Positions 1 through 9,304 of a stretch of 64,000 bases of DNA are shown piece after piece. Under the pieces are notes generated by a model, which was given only the letters and a program-made list of their open reading frames with translations, was not told the DNA's origin and did not search any database. The translations under genes and the position numbers were made by a program. Positions within the stretch are counted from its first letter, which is position 1. Every line of letters starts with the position of its first letter. The stretch is from the NCBI RefSeq assembly GCF_000005505.3, contig NC_016131.3, positions 1,364,001-1,428,000 of the forward strand, given 5' to 3'. The stretch is from Brachypodium distachyon (lineage: Eukaryota > Streptophyta > Magnoliopsida > Poales > Poaceae).

Positions 1-181
1 TCGTTCTCGATCCAGAGAGCGCAGCAGGTATTGCTCTGTAGTTTTGCATATAATTTCTCTTATTCAATTGCCGTAGCATGCTTGTAGATGTGTTTCTGCA
101 GAACTTAATACATTTGACCATGCTTCTGGCTTATCATTGGCCAATCCTGACAGTTGTTTTCATTTTCAGGCGCCAGGATAG
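1..181 (+). CDS. 3' end of an unidentified gene (last two exons)
   Basis: The window seems to open inside a + strand gene. Bases 1-27 read as open codons and are followed by a GT donor (GTATTG). A pyrimidine-rich stretch ending in CAG at 167-169 gives an acceptor, and joining 27 to 170 in the first frame yields a short tail SFSIQRAQQAPG followed by TAG at 179-181. The sequence after it (182 to about 700) is AT-rich without a coding pattern and would be the 3' UTR, facing the 3' end of the next gene. Too little protein is visible to name a family; other frames through the junction are also open, so exon and frame are inferences. Confidence 0.35.
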
Positions 182-853
182 ATACTAAATTTGTTGATCG
201 TTTGATCCGTGGCTGGCTGATTCTGGGGTACACTGAGCTTGTTGATCCGTGGCTTGGCTAAATGATAGTTATGGTGCTTTGAGATATGATTAGGTTGTGC
301 TTTGTACTGGAGAAAGAGAGTTATATTGTCTTCGTTGCTGGATTTATGCAGGCAAAACCTTGTGCTTTCTGCATCCTTTTGTCTCTGACCTAGTGCGATG
401 CACAAAAACATACTGTTTTATATGTATCTATGATGTACCGGAACCAATTCTGTGTTAATCGTACTACTCCGTATTTAGCGGAAATGAAGCCTGGCCTGCT
501 TATGAAATTTTGATTATCTTTGTGATGGTATCGAGCTTTTCTTTCTGGCTTGTCAAATCTCAATAGATGCATGGCTGAAGCATTTTGCCATTGACCATGA
601 TACACTCGTACACTGATGCCATAACTAGCACAAGACGTGCATAAACTTGATGTCTGGTATGAAAAACGAACATGGATTTCTGGAAACAGATTAAAGGACA
701 CCATTTCCTCCCAACAATGGCTAGAGAAGGCAGATATTCACCACCCAGGGCAGTAGCATTCTTGCAAGATGATATATATAAACACGAACCAAAAAAAACT
801 TGGAGCTTTCAAGTCCAGTTCAGATGAAACCAATCTTCTTACATGCCCTGTTC

Positions 854-2147
854 TTAGTAAACTCTCCTCTTCCGGACTTTGAAGCTGGTGGAGCGGATGA
901 CATCATCATCGGCATTGAGCTTCATCTGCAGGGCATCCACGGACTCGGGCTTTGTGAAGTAGGTCCAGAGGAGGTAGATGCCGTCATAGTAGGTGAATGG
1001 CAGCCCGGTCCTGCTGTTCCTCTTCCTGATGCTGTAGGCGAGCGGGATGACCCCCCGGTTGAAGACCTCCACATACATGGCACCTCCGGAAACCAGCAGC
1101 TGCAACACACAGAGGAGCACTATCAGTTAAGCAGAATGGCCAAATGACAACAGATTCTATACAATGGTACTGCACAGGTTCGTGCTACGCCGTTCCTAAA
1201 TTCCACTGGACCTGAACCCCCATGATCCTGAATCAGTTAAGGTGTGATGAATCGAGTACGAGATTAGACAGGATCATCAGGTAATCGTTGTTGAGTCGTT
1301 ACTAAAGCTGGAGATCCAGCTCTGCACAGGCAAGTGTATATATAACCTAGTGCTACATCTCAGCACCCAGATTGAAAGATTAGAAGGCTATAATTGTGCA
1401 TTGTGCCAGACAGCAATGTGTGTTACCACACCATTATCAGCCAATGCTTTCCGGGGTTTTTGTGTGATGCTATTATTCCACCAGTCTTTCCTATACCAAA
1501 CTGATGCAACATCTAACTCATAGGCAGCAAAGCAACATTGATGAACCATAGTGTTACCGTCCTACCCAGTTCATCTTATAAACGGGCAAAGATACATACT
1601 ACTCGTACGCATTTACTTTGGCTACTTAGAACTACTACATTGCAAAGGAAAAACAGAGAGGCGATTCGATCGTGGCAAAGCTAGCCATGGAATGGGAAGA
1701 TGGTAATCTGCTAAGAGGAGCGAGGCAGGTAATGCAAGGCTAGGTCAGGTTTTGGATTACCTCCTCGTAGCGCTGGATGAGGGCGAGGCGCTCCTCCTCG
1801 GACATGTCGGGGCGGAGCACGACCATGGTCTCGTACTGGCGCAGCCCGGGCGGGCAGGGCGGCATCTCACGCTCCTCCAGGGCCAGCGCCGCCTCCGACG
1901 CCGACATACCCAGCCCCCCGCCGCCGCCGAAGCCTTCCTCGTCCCCGACCTCCTCCTCGTCACGGGTGCGCGACGCCGCCGCCGCGCCGCCGTAGAAGCT
2001 CGCGGCGTAGCCAGCCGCGACCGCGCGGGCGGGCGAGGAAGAGGAGGAGTTGCAGCGAACGCGGGGTGCGACGAGGTGGGGGAGTCCGGGGAAGCGCGGA
2101 AGGTTCGCGGTGGAGGTGGAGACCGAGAGCGCCATGGGTGGCGGCAT
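854..2147 (-). CDS. RPS6: Plastid 30S ribosomal protein bS6 (S6 alpha type)
   Basis: Two exons on the minus strand: 2147-1761 and 1099-854, joined GAG|GTAATC...TTGCAG|CTG in phase 0, giving about 210 residues. The first ~95 residues are Ala/Ser/Arg-rich and then acidic and glycine-rich, fitting a chloroplast transit peptide plus linker. The bS6 fold follows: YETMVVLRPDMSEEE opens the first strand, then GGAMYVEVFNRGVIPLAYSI and the aromatic run GIYLLWTYFTKPE. In bacteria bS6 binds the central domain of 16S rRNA with bS18 in the 30S platform; the plastid form should do the same in chloroplast translation. The ATG at 2147 is the first in frame before the transit peptide. About 660 bp of intron lie between the exons. 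It converges with the gene ending near 181. No defects seen. Confidence 0.9.
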
Positions 2148-2160
2148 TGGCCGGAGAGCT

Positions 2161-2687
2161 GAGAGAGAAAGGGGAGGAAGAGGCCGTGTGTCCCGTCCCG
2201 TGGAAAGAAGATAAGGGGATAGGGGAAGTCGCGCGTACAGACGTACAGTGGCGCAGCATATTTGGTTGATACAGTACTAAATATTTTGGCTGTGACCAAG
2301 TTTTTTTGGCTCTTCTTTAGAAGCTTGACAAAAATATTGACAAAACAATAATCTATGGTTAAACTAGTTCAATTTTTCTCACTGGCATCGGTCAAATTTT
2401 GGCAACCAACATCTAATTAGCGAACAAATTGGTTAACCAACTCTTCGGTAAAGCAGGCTTGGGTTGCTACTAAGCTATGACAGGCTGCAAAAAGTGTGTC
2501 CGAAAAATTTGTTTGCCACGTGTACAGATTATTTGATCCAAGACACTGAATAAAGGGTGGTGTAGTGTAAATTATTGTGCCGGCCACACTACCCACCCAA
2601 AAACCACACACCAAGCCAACTGCCACGGGCGGGAAAATCGTGTTCCCGCGCCGCTTGCCGCCGCGAAATCGAGCCGCTGCCAGGCAG
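2161..2687. other. Intergenic stretch between bS6 and a Harbinger-type pseudogene
   Basis: The first ~70 bp is probably the bS6 5' UTR/promoter. From about 2270 to 2570 the sequence is AT-rich (runs such as TTTTTTTGG, GGTTAACCAA) and looks like old non-coding repeat DNA; I could not find paired inverted ends. The short ORFs on both strands have no recognisable protein. Confidence 0.4.
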
Positions 2688-4251
2688 ATGGAGGCCGCCG
2701 GCGACCTCCCTGCTCCGCCCGACCGCTCCTCCGCCCTCTTCCCTGCCCCTGCCAGCATGCCCGTCATACAATCGGGCCCAGCCGTGCTCGCAACAGGTGC
2801 CGTCCCAAAGCCGAAGGCCCAGCGGCGGGTAGGGCTAGCGCTGCCGCCGGCCGGCGTCCCGCGGACCCCCTCCTCCACTCCGACGACGGACAGGATGGCT
2901 CCGCCGTCCCTCCCCCGCCGACTGCTACCGCAAGAATGAAGAAGCGGCCGCCCCGCAACCCCTCCGTGCCGGCGTCGAAGCGGCCGGCCACCTGCCTCCT
3001 CATCCTCCTCCAGCGGCCCCTGCCCCCGCTCCTTCTCCCCCTCTGGCAGCCCCTGCCTTTTCCGTGCCCGAGGTGTTTGATGGAATGCCCTAAAGGTATG
3101 AAGTGTTCGAAATTGATGAAATTATTCGATGGAATCCTAATCCACGAAGGGCGGTGAGAAGAGCAAACTTCACGGTGAAGGAGGATGAGTTGTTGTGTAG
3201 AGCATGGCAAACCATCACTCTTGATGCAATCACCGGTGTTGAGCAACACCTATTGGGAACGTATCCATGATCACTACAAGGACAACAACAAGGGGGGCTT
3301 GTACGGATCACGGGTATCACTCTCAGATAGATGGAAAACTATACAAGCGGATTGCCAAAAGTGCGCAGCATGTTTGGCACAAGTTGAACGCCTCAACCCA
3401 AGTGGTACAAATGCGGTTGATAAGGTGATTGGTTCTTCATGTTATAACTTCATGAAACATCATGTTGTAGGTACACATTGCTAGAGGTAGAATTGTTTCT
3501 AACTTTTGAAACATCATGTCGTAGGTACACATTGCTCAAGAATTGTACAAGGGGAAACCAAAGAAGAAAGGTGGAAAGCAAGGCAAGTCATTTGGTTTGC
3601 ACCATTGTTGGGCATTGCTCCTACATGATGAGAAGTGCAGGAATCGGGGTGCCAATGAAATACCAAACAAGAAGAAGGCCAATAGTTCGGTAGGAGAGAC
3701 CGTGCAAGTTGACATAGATGACGAGAACTCAAGTGGTCAAGATGAAAGGAGCCCCACTCCTTCTTTGGTTCCTAGGAAGAGGCCCGATGGGAGAAAGAAA
3801 GAGAAGGAGAAGTTGAAGAAAGGAGAGGACAATGTCTACAAGGAATCATTGGACAACATATTGAACATAAGAAAAGACATAGCCACTCAAAAGAATGACT
3901 TGAAGACCAAAGAATTGGAAGAGAAGATGGTAGCCGAGGAGAGGAGGAACGAAATTGAGGAGGGGAAGGCAAAGATTGACGCAAGGAGGAACGAGATTGA
4001 GGAGAAGGCAAAGATTGACGCGAGGAGGGCGGCGGCTGAGGAGAGGAAAGTGCCTCCGATGATATGATGTAAAGGTTGGACAAGAACAAAAGATTATGTT
4101 CATGGACACAAGTGGTCTAGATCCGAAAGCAAAAACATATCATGAACTCTTGCGTGACCAAATCTTGGCGTCGAGGACAATTGGTGGGTTCATGGGAGGC
4201 ATGGGTGGCAATGGAGGCTTTGGTGGCATGGGTGGCAATGGTGCCATTTGA
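2688..4251 (+). pseudogene. Decayed PIF/Harbinger ORF1-like gene (Myb/SANT-like plus NAM-associated C-terminal domain)
   Basis: The reading starts at ATG 2688 with a Pro-rich leader containing MPVIQSGPAVLATGAVPKPK, then RYEVFEIDE and RRANFTVKEDELLCRAWQ, typical of the Myb/SANT-like DNA-binding proteins encoded beside Harbinger transposases. After this come YWERIHDHYKDNNKGG, DRWKTIQADCQKC and a charged coiled coil (3850-4060; repeats of ARRNEIEEKAKID). The tail has IMFMDTSGLDPKAKTYHELL and a Gly/Met-rich end. It cannot be translated through: a stop near 3085, frame changes near 2935, near 3240 and between about 4060 and 4078. One intron (3425-3524) fits GTTGATAAG|GTGATT...GTAG|GTACAC. No transposase ORF lies nearby, so this is a relic. 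ORF1 normally acts with the transposase in DNA binding; here no function is expected. Confidence 0.75.
3455..3537 (+). repeat. Short tandem duplication of a splice-acceptor region
   Basis: The block AACATCATG(T/C)(T/C)GTAGGTACACATTGCT occurs twice, at about 3456-3482 and 3510-3535. Each copy contains a TAG acceptor followed by the same exon start. Only the downstream copy continues into the coiled-coil exon; the upstream one runs into TAG at once. Confidence 0.7.
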
Positions 4252-4938
4252 GAGCTTCATATAAACTATTTATTGTGTTTTGATGGCCTTTTGTCTCTTT
4301 TAGTGACTTCAATTTGAACTTGAAAGTTGCTATTAATGTGTGGCATGATGTTTGGAATTTTATCTATCTCATATCATGAAGTTTTAGTCCTTATTTGGAT
4401 TTATATATGCAATTGTGTAGCTAGAGGTAGAAGAAACAAATATGGGTACTCAGTTTTGGGTATGCTGGAAAAGTTGGAGCCATTTTGGCTACCCATATTT
4501 TCTCTCTCCCATACCCATAATGGTTTTGGGTACTCAAAATATGGATATGCTGTTGGAGATGCTCTTAGGGATGCTCGCGTGAGAGAAGGATGTGCATCAG
4601 ATGGAGCACCCTCGTTCGTCATTGTGGTGTGGTAAGGGAGCACGCGAGGCGGAGGGAGGATGGCCGCAAAGCACAAGTAGATCGTGAAAGCCGCAGGCAT
4701 CCAGCATGGTGGTGCCTCCGGGAGGATAGAAACGAACTGGATGTGCGTTGCGGGCTGAAGAGTGATTTGACTTATTATGTGTAAAAAGTTATTTAGACTA
4801 AGTGAAATGTATTGCCATCCCACCTCTCATCGGATGCATCCATTTACGATCGTACTGTCTGGATCGAGACAGAGTTTCCAGGTTTTCGTCATGTATTTCC
4901 GTTTAACCTTAGATTTAGTAACATAGAATTTTTATGTA
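4252..4938. other. Tail of the Harbinger-related region and unannotated DNA
   Basis: AT-rich DNA without a convincing gene. At 4437-4566 there are several short variants of TATGGGTACTCA and TTGGGTAT, ending in GTTGGAGATGCTCTTAGG. The reverse complement of that end (CTAAGAGCATCTCCAAC) resembles ends I know from grass Harbinger-type elements, so the old transposon may end near 4570. I did not find its matching left end. Confidence 0.35.
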
Positions 4939-5663
4939 GCTTGTGCATACTGTTAAGTTAAAGAGAGAGAGAGAGAGAAAAAAATACTTTTTGGGTTGAG
5001 AGTTTACTTTTGGCCATTTAAAAATCCATACCGCCAAGCGCCAACGACCGACGATGACACGTCGCTGCCACACGCGCGCCACCATGCATTGCCACTGACG
5101 ACCACAGCCCTGCCCGATGCTGCCTCCGAGCCACTTCATTACGCCCCTGTCTCCGTGCCACAGTGCTCCCGCTGCTCGGGCGCTGTACAGGCCGTGCGCT
5201 GTCAGCCATAGCCTTGCTCGTGCCGTCCCGCCGCCAGCTGCCTCCGTGCCGGAGAGGATCAGGAAGCGAGAGAGGAGGGAGATCTGAGAAGGGGGAATCA
5301 GGGGATGGGAGGGAGGTTGGGATGTTGGCCTGTTGGGGGATTCACCGACCTTCTCCGCGCCACTCCCAGCTTCTCCGCGCCACCACGCCGACCTTCTCCG
5401 CCGCCGCTCCCTACACCACCGCCGTGGCCTTCTCCGCCGGCCTGCGCCATCAGGAGTCTGGAAGAGTGACAAAGATTGGGAGAAAGAGGATCCGGCGGCC
5501 CATACACATGCCTCACGGGAAGACTAAGTGGGGCACGCGCCCCACTTAGAATCCCCGTTTTTTCAATGGCTTGTGCATACTCAAGTTAAAGAGACAGGGA
5601 TAGAAAAAATAACTTTTCTATCCTCAACTTGTCGAGAGCTTTTTGGCCTTTAAAAATCCATTT
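4939..5663 (+). repeat. Pair of direct repeats flanking about 540 bp
   Basis: The segment starting GCTTGTGCATACT...AAGTTAAAGAGA and ending GGCC(A/T)TTTAAAAATCCAT occurs at about 4939-5030 and again at 5570-5663, with point differences and an expanded (GA)n tract in the first copy. Between them is GC-rich sequence with repeats of CTTCTCCGC(G/C)(C/G)CAC at 5350-5430. At 5525-5547 there is a near-palindrome around AAGTGGGGC/GCCCCACTT. No gene is recognised inside. Confidence 0.6.
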
Positions 5664-6381
5664 GTTTCTCTTCCATCTACTGAAAGGAGACACATTTCGA
5701 CCCGAAAGTGATCTGAGATGGATGTCAACTTGGCCAACAATGTGCATGCTCTGGCCAATAACCACGACACGTCAATAAGAGAAAACCACTTTTTATTGTT
5801 CGAGACTAAATGTGTAGGGTTTAAGAAGACGAGTAACGACAATTATGAGTTCAGAAGTCCTACCTCACAATTCATTCATAATTTTTGCCAAATTTTTGGC
5901 AACTTGAGGCCCGGTCATATCTAACCAATTATTTGCCTAGCAACATAACCATCTGTCATCATTAGGAGACAAAACCACAAAGGTCTTATAATGGAAATTA
6001 CCAAACCAGCAACTAAAACCCTCTACCACCGCATATTGCAGAAACTTACAAAATCGCAACCTAAAAACAATACGGAAAACTAAATCAAATTGCACGCCAC
6101 CGCTAAATTTACACACCCATAACCAAAACCACCACTCTAGAGCCTTGCAAAACCACCAAATCTACCTACATAGGAAAACCACTCGCGGATCGAAGAGTGT
6201 ATACCATGTACTCAGTGGTGATGAAGGGGTTGTTGACAGCGACGTGCTCGACATCATTGCTTTGCAGAGCCTCCCGATCCTTCCGAAACCTGAGTAAAAA
6301 AATAGAACACCACCCCGACTCTTAAATCACCACAGAGATTGATCCACACTATACACATACAAGAATCACCAGCATTTTGGT
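5664..6381. other. Gene-free stretch
   Basis: No coding pattern beyond chance ORFs of about 70 codons. A run rich in CCACC/AAAACCAC (5970-6180) looks repetitive but without a clear period. No RNA gene seen. Confidence 0.4.
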
Positions 6382-6620
6382 GAAGGCAATTTATAAAATT
6401 GCCTCAAATGTTTAATATAGAAGGCAGTTCCACGAAATGCCTCCAAATAACAAGAATATGATGGTTACTTTAAAAAAAAAAAACCTCAAAATCTTTCACC
6501 ATTGAAGGCATTTAAGAAAAGACTCAAAAGCTATGAACATGGAGGTTGTTTAGAAAAAGCCTAAAAACCTATCAAGATTGAAGGCTTTTTTTGAGAAAAC
6601 GCCTCAAAATTCAGCACGAT
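6382..6620. repeat. Six-unit tandem array of about 40-bp units with palindromic cores
   Basis: Units begin near 6382, 6420, 6460, 6504, 6541 and 6580 (spacing 37-44 bp). Each has the plan GAAGGCA-TTT, short spacer, AAA-TGCCTCAAAA, then a variable AT-rich linker ending near ATT(G). The first unit is the cleanest palindrome (AAGGCAATTTATAAAATTGCCTC). Such arrays occur in the subterminal parts of plant CACTA and similar DNA transposons, but I see no CACTA end next to it. Confidence 0.65.
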
Positions 6621-6742
6621 ATGCAAATGAGTCCTTCCAGTTAGTGTATTCACACACTTATTATTGCATTTGATCCTATGGTTTACTTTAGGGATGGAAT
6701 AGCGAGCTAACGTTCGCTCCCTGGTCTTCCGGCGCGACTGGT

Positions 6743-6932
6743 AAAGTTGCCATCCGCGTAAAAATAAAGTTGTTACCCTCGCACACTAAAGTTGCCACCC
6801 CACTGAATTAAATGTTCGCTCCCTAGTCTTCTGACGCGACGGGGTAAAGTTGCCACCCTCATAGATCAAAATTGCCACCCTACAGAAGTAAAGTTGCCAT
6901 GCCAGATAACTAAAGTTGTCACCCCACAAGAC
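6743..6932 (+). repeat. Degenerate minisatellite, about seven copies of TAAAGTTGCCACC
   Basis: Copies start near 6744, 6766, 6786, 6843, 6867, 6889 and 6910. The best conserved core is AAAGTTGCCACCC; variants have GTTGTTACCC and AAATTGCCACCC. The flank TTCGCTCCCTGGTCTTC(C/T)G(G/A)CGCGAC occurs twice (6713 and 6813), so two larger units seem to have been duplicated. Confidence 0.65.
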
Positions 6933-7080
6933 ACTCGCTCAATATAAAGTATGTTATGTGACTCAGCACACCCTGGCCCTGATTGGTCTCCGCCGCCGTC
7001 TCCACCTTCAGCGTCGGCCCTCCCTAGGTGCGGGCAGGGTTGCAGGAAGGGCGGCTGATGCTGCGCACATCGCACAATAA

Positions 7081-7398
7081 GGGCATGTACAATGGTTGAT
7101 AAGACTGACTTATCTTAGGTGTTTCACATCAATTAGAAAAGACAACAAAACACGTTGTACAATGCATTATCTCTTAGTGTTCTATCTGAGAATTAATGCT
7201 TAGATGAATAAAATTAAGGCTAAGAAAATGTGAAATCCAGTACAATGGGAAAACTGCTTTTATCATTTTTGTGAAAAGGTCATCTCTTAATTAAGAGAAG
7301 ATTTGTGCCTTTTCTTCGTTTCTCTCTCTTCCACATCAGATTTTATCCTATGTGGCATCGCTAAGAAAAGGCTGACGTCACCCCATTGTACACGCCCC
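7081..7398. mobile_element. MITE with GGGCATGTACAATGG inverted ends (about 318 bp)
   Basis: The left end GGGCATGTACAATGG (7081-7095) is matched, with one difference, by the reverse complement of CCATTGTACACGCCC at 7383-7397. Internal copies of GTACAATG also occur in the left half. Length, AT-rich interior and end sequence fit a grass MITE. The target duplication is not clear: TAA precedes the left end, but no matching TAA follows the right end. Confidence 0.7.
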
Positions 7399-7589
7399 AA
7401 GGCTAGCGTAGCGATCCCACTATTTACGTTAAAAAACGATGAATACCAACGTACCGTTCCGTGCCCAACGACTTGATTCTTATCACGGCGCCATTCCCTG
7501 TTCGAGTTACAGATGTTAGCGATTGCTATATTCATGTCTTATATATTCTTGAGCTAATATCAAAATTTGTTAATCTAGGGGTAGGGGAT

Positions 7590-8420
7590 GATTTTGCCTC
7601 CTGGTATTTTCGTACTGAGAAATTTTTCAGAGACAGAAGTAAGAGTGGTTGTGGTGTGGCTTCCGATACTTCCAGCTACAGGGATGATGAAGATTCACCA
7701 TTGGCGCTTTGGACATGATTGCTTGCCAACTGGTCATCTGTTACAATGCAGACATATTCCAGCTTCTGAGGTCTGTGTGTTCTGCGGCCGGGTAGAGTGA
7801 GCTGTGCACATGTTCCTTTCCTATCCGTTTGCCGATGAAGTGTGGAAGGAGATCAAAGCTGATTATGACATCCACTTGCACCGCAACCTCTTTTCTAGTA
7901 GGAGTACAAAGTCTTGGGACAGGATGGTCTTGCTGGCTACTGTACTTTGGCACATTTGGTCAATTCGCAATAGCGTGCGGAATGGTGACAACATGAGGCA
8001 TCCTCGTAGCGCTGTCCTGCAAATCAGGCTTATGTAGAGATGATAGAGCTGCACCTTTTCTCCCTGGATCATTCTACTACGTGTCAGGCCACTACTCCGG
8101 TTCCTCGCCTGGTTCCGCGGCCGGAAGATACGGTGTTTATCAATGTTGATGCAGCTCTCTTCTCTCATCAGATGGGATTAGTCGTCGTGATCAGGAGCCA
8201 CACCGGTACATCTTTGGCTCGGCTGCTTGCAGCGAGCTTGATGAGGTCACGTCGCCAGAACTTGCTGAAGCGTTTCTCAACAAAAAGAAAAAAGAACTCG
8301 CTGAAGCTTTGGCTCTCTGCCTTGCGCTATCCCTGGCTGCTGAACAGGTTTTCGAGAAGCTTCAGGTTTCATTCCCCAATTCTGGACCGGCTGCATTCCT
8401 TTAAGTGCCGTATTCCTTAA
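7590..8420 (+). pseudogene. Dead LINE (non-LTR retrotransposon) tail: zf-RVT plus RNase H-like remnant
   Basis: Reading in shifting frames gives HDCLPTGHLLQCRHIPASEVCVFCG, then FLSYPFADEVWKEIKADYDIH and TVLWHIWSIRNSVRNGDN. This is the zinc-binding domain that follows reverse transcriptase in plant LINE-type elements. Further on, PRPEDTVFINVDAALF and TSLARLLAASL are the start of an RNase H-like (RVT_3) domain. Frame changes and stops near 7798, 8036 and in 8180-8300 break it. The reverse transcriptase itself is not in the window, so this is a 5'-truncated copy, usual for LINEs, with no coding ability. Confidence 0.7.
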
Positions 8421-9304
8421 AAAAAGAGGTTGCGCAAATTGCTGCGGCTTCTTGCCCCAAAAGCTTTTGCACATTCTTCATGGCAAATACACTGGAATTC
8501 TAGTAACGACTAGTCTTAAATCTCAAAATCGTTGTATTGGATTTGGAAGTTTATTTAAATCTTGAAATGACTTGCCAAGTTTAGAAAAATTACGGTCAAT
8601 TCTTACAAAATTCTGGTGATAAATCAAGCTGCTCAGAAAAAGGCCTTAACGACTTTGACGAAAAAGCAACAATCTAGTGATCAGACTCAGACGACCCAAA
8701 AATATGCATCACATGTCAACAGAAAACTAGAGATCCAAGGCAAAACAAACAAACTGTTTTTCAGCGATCACACATCCGGATGGCACCCGCCAGGTTCAGG
8801 GCCGGGTCAGGCCATACCAGACCCAGACCCAGATCAAGCCTTAGTCCCCGAGAACTGGATCCGGCCGTAGTCCCCGAGACCCGGACCCAGACCCGAGACA
8901 GGTCTCAGGTACCCGCAGGTAAACCCGACCCTTGTCACACAGTGAATAAACAGATTACAACAGCACTACAGCAAGCATTGCATCAATGGTACAGGCGTAC
9001 TGCAAAACACAATAATAAAACTGAAAACAACAACTGCAGCACAACATCAGGTGCAGCAAAACACAGTAATAATATTTAGTTTAAAACTGAAAAAAACATC
9101 AAAGCTGCAAGCATCACGTGCAGCACAACACACATGCATAACAGCAGAAGGTTCATCCATCACAAATACACCATCAGATGCTCACAGAAGTGCCCATCGG
9201 CCATCACACATGCAGAATTGCAGACAGCATACACGCACACAAAGAGCACAGCAGTTTTCAGCCGGGTTGCCTAAATAAAACACCGGCAGCAGAACCTAGC
9301 AATA
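8421..9304. other. Unannotated stretch with small repeats
   Basis: No gene recognised. Between 8780 and 8935 there is a GC-rich run of CCCAGACCCAGA/GTCCCCGAGA repeats. At 8945-9280 the DNA is A-rich with repeated CAGCAAAACACA(G/A)TAATAA. It may include the 3' UTR of the minus-strand gene that ends at 9305. Confidence 0.4.
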
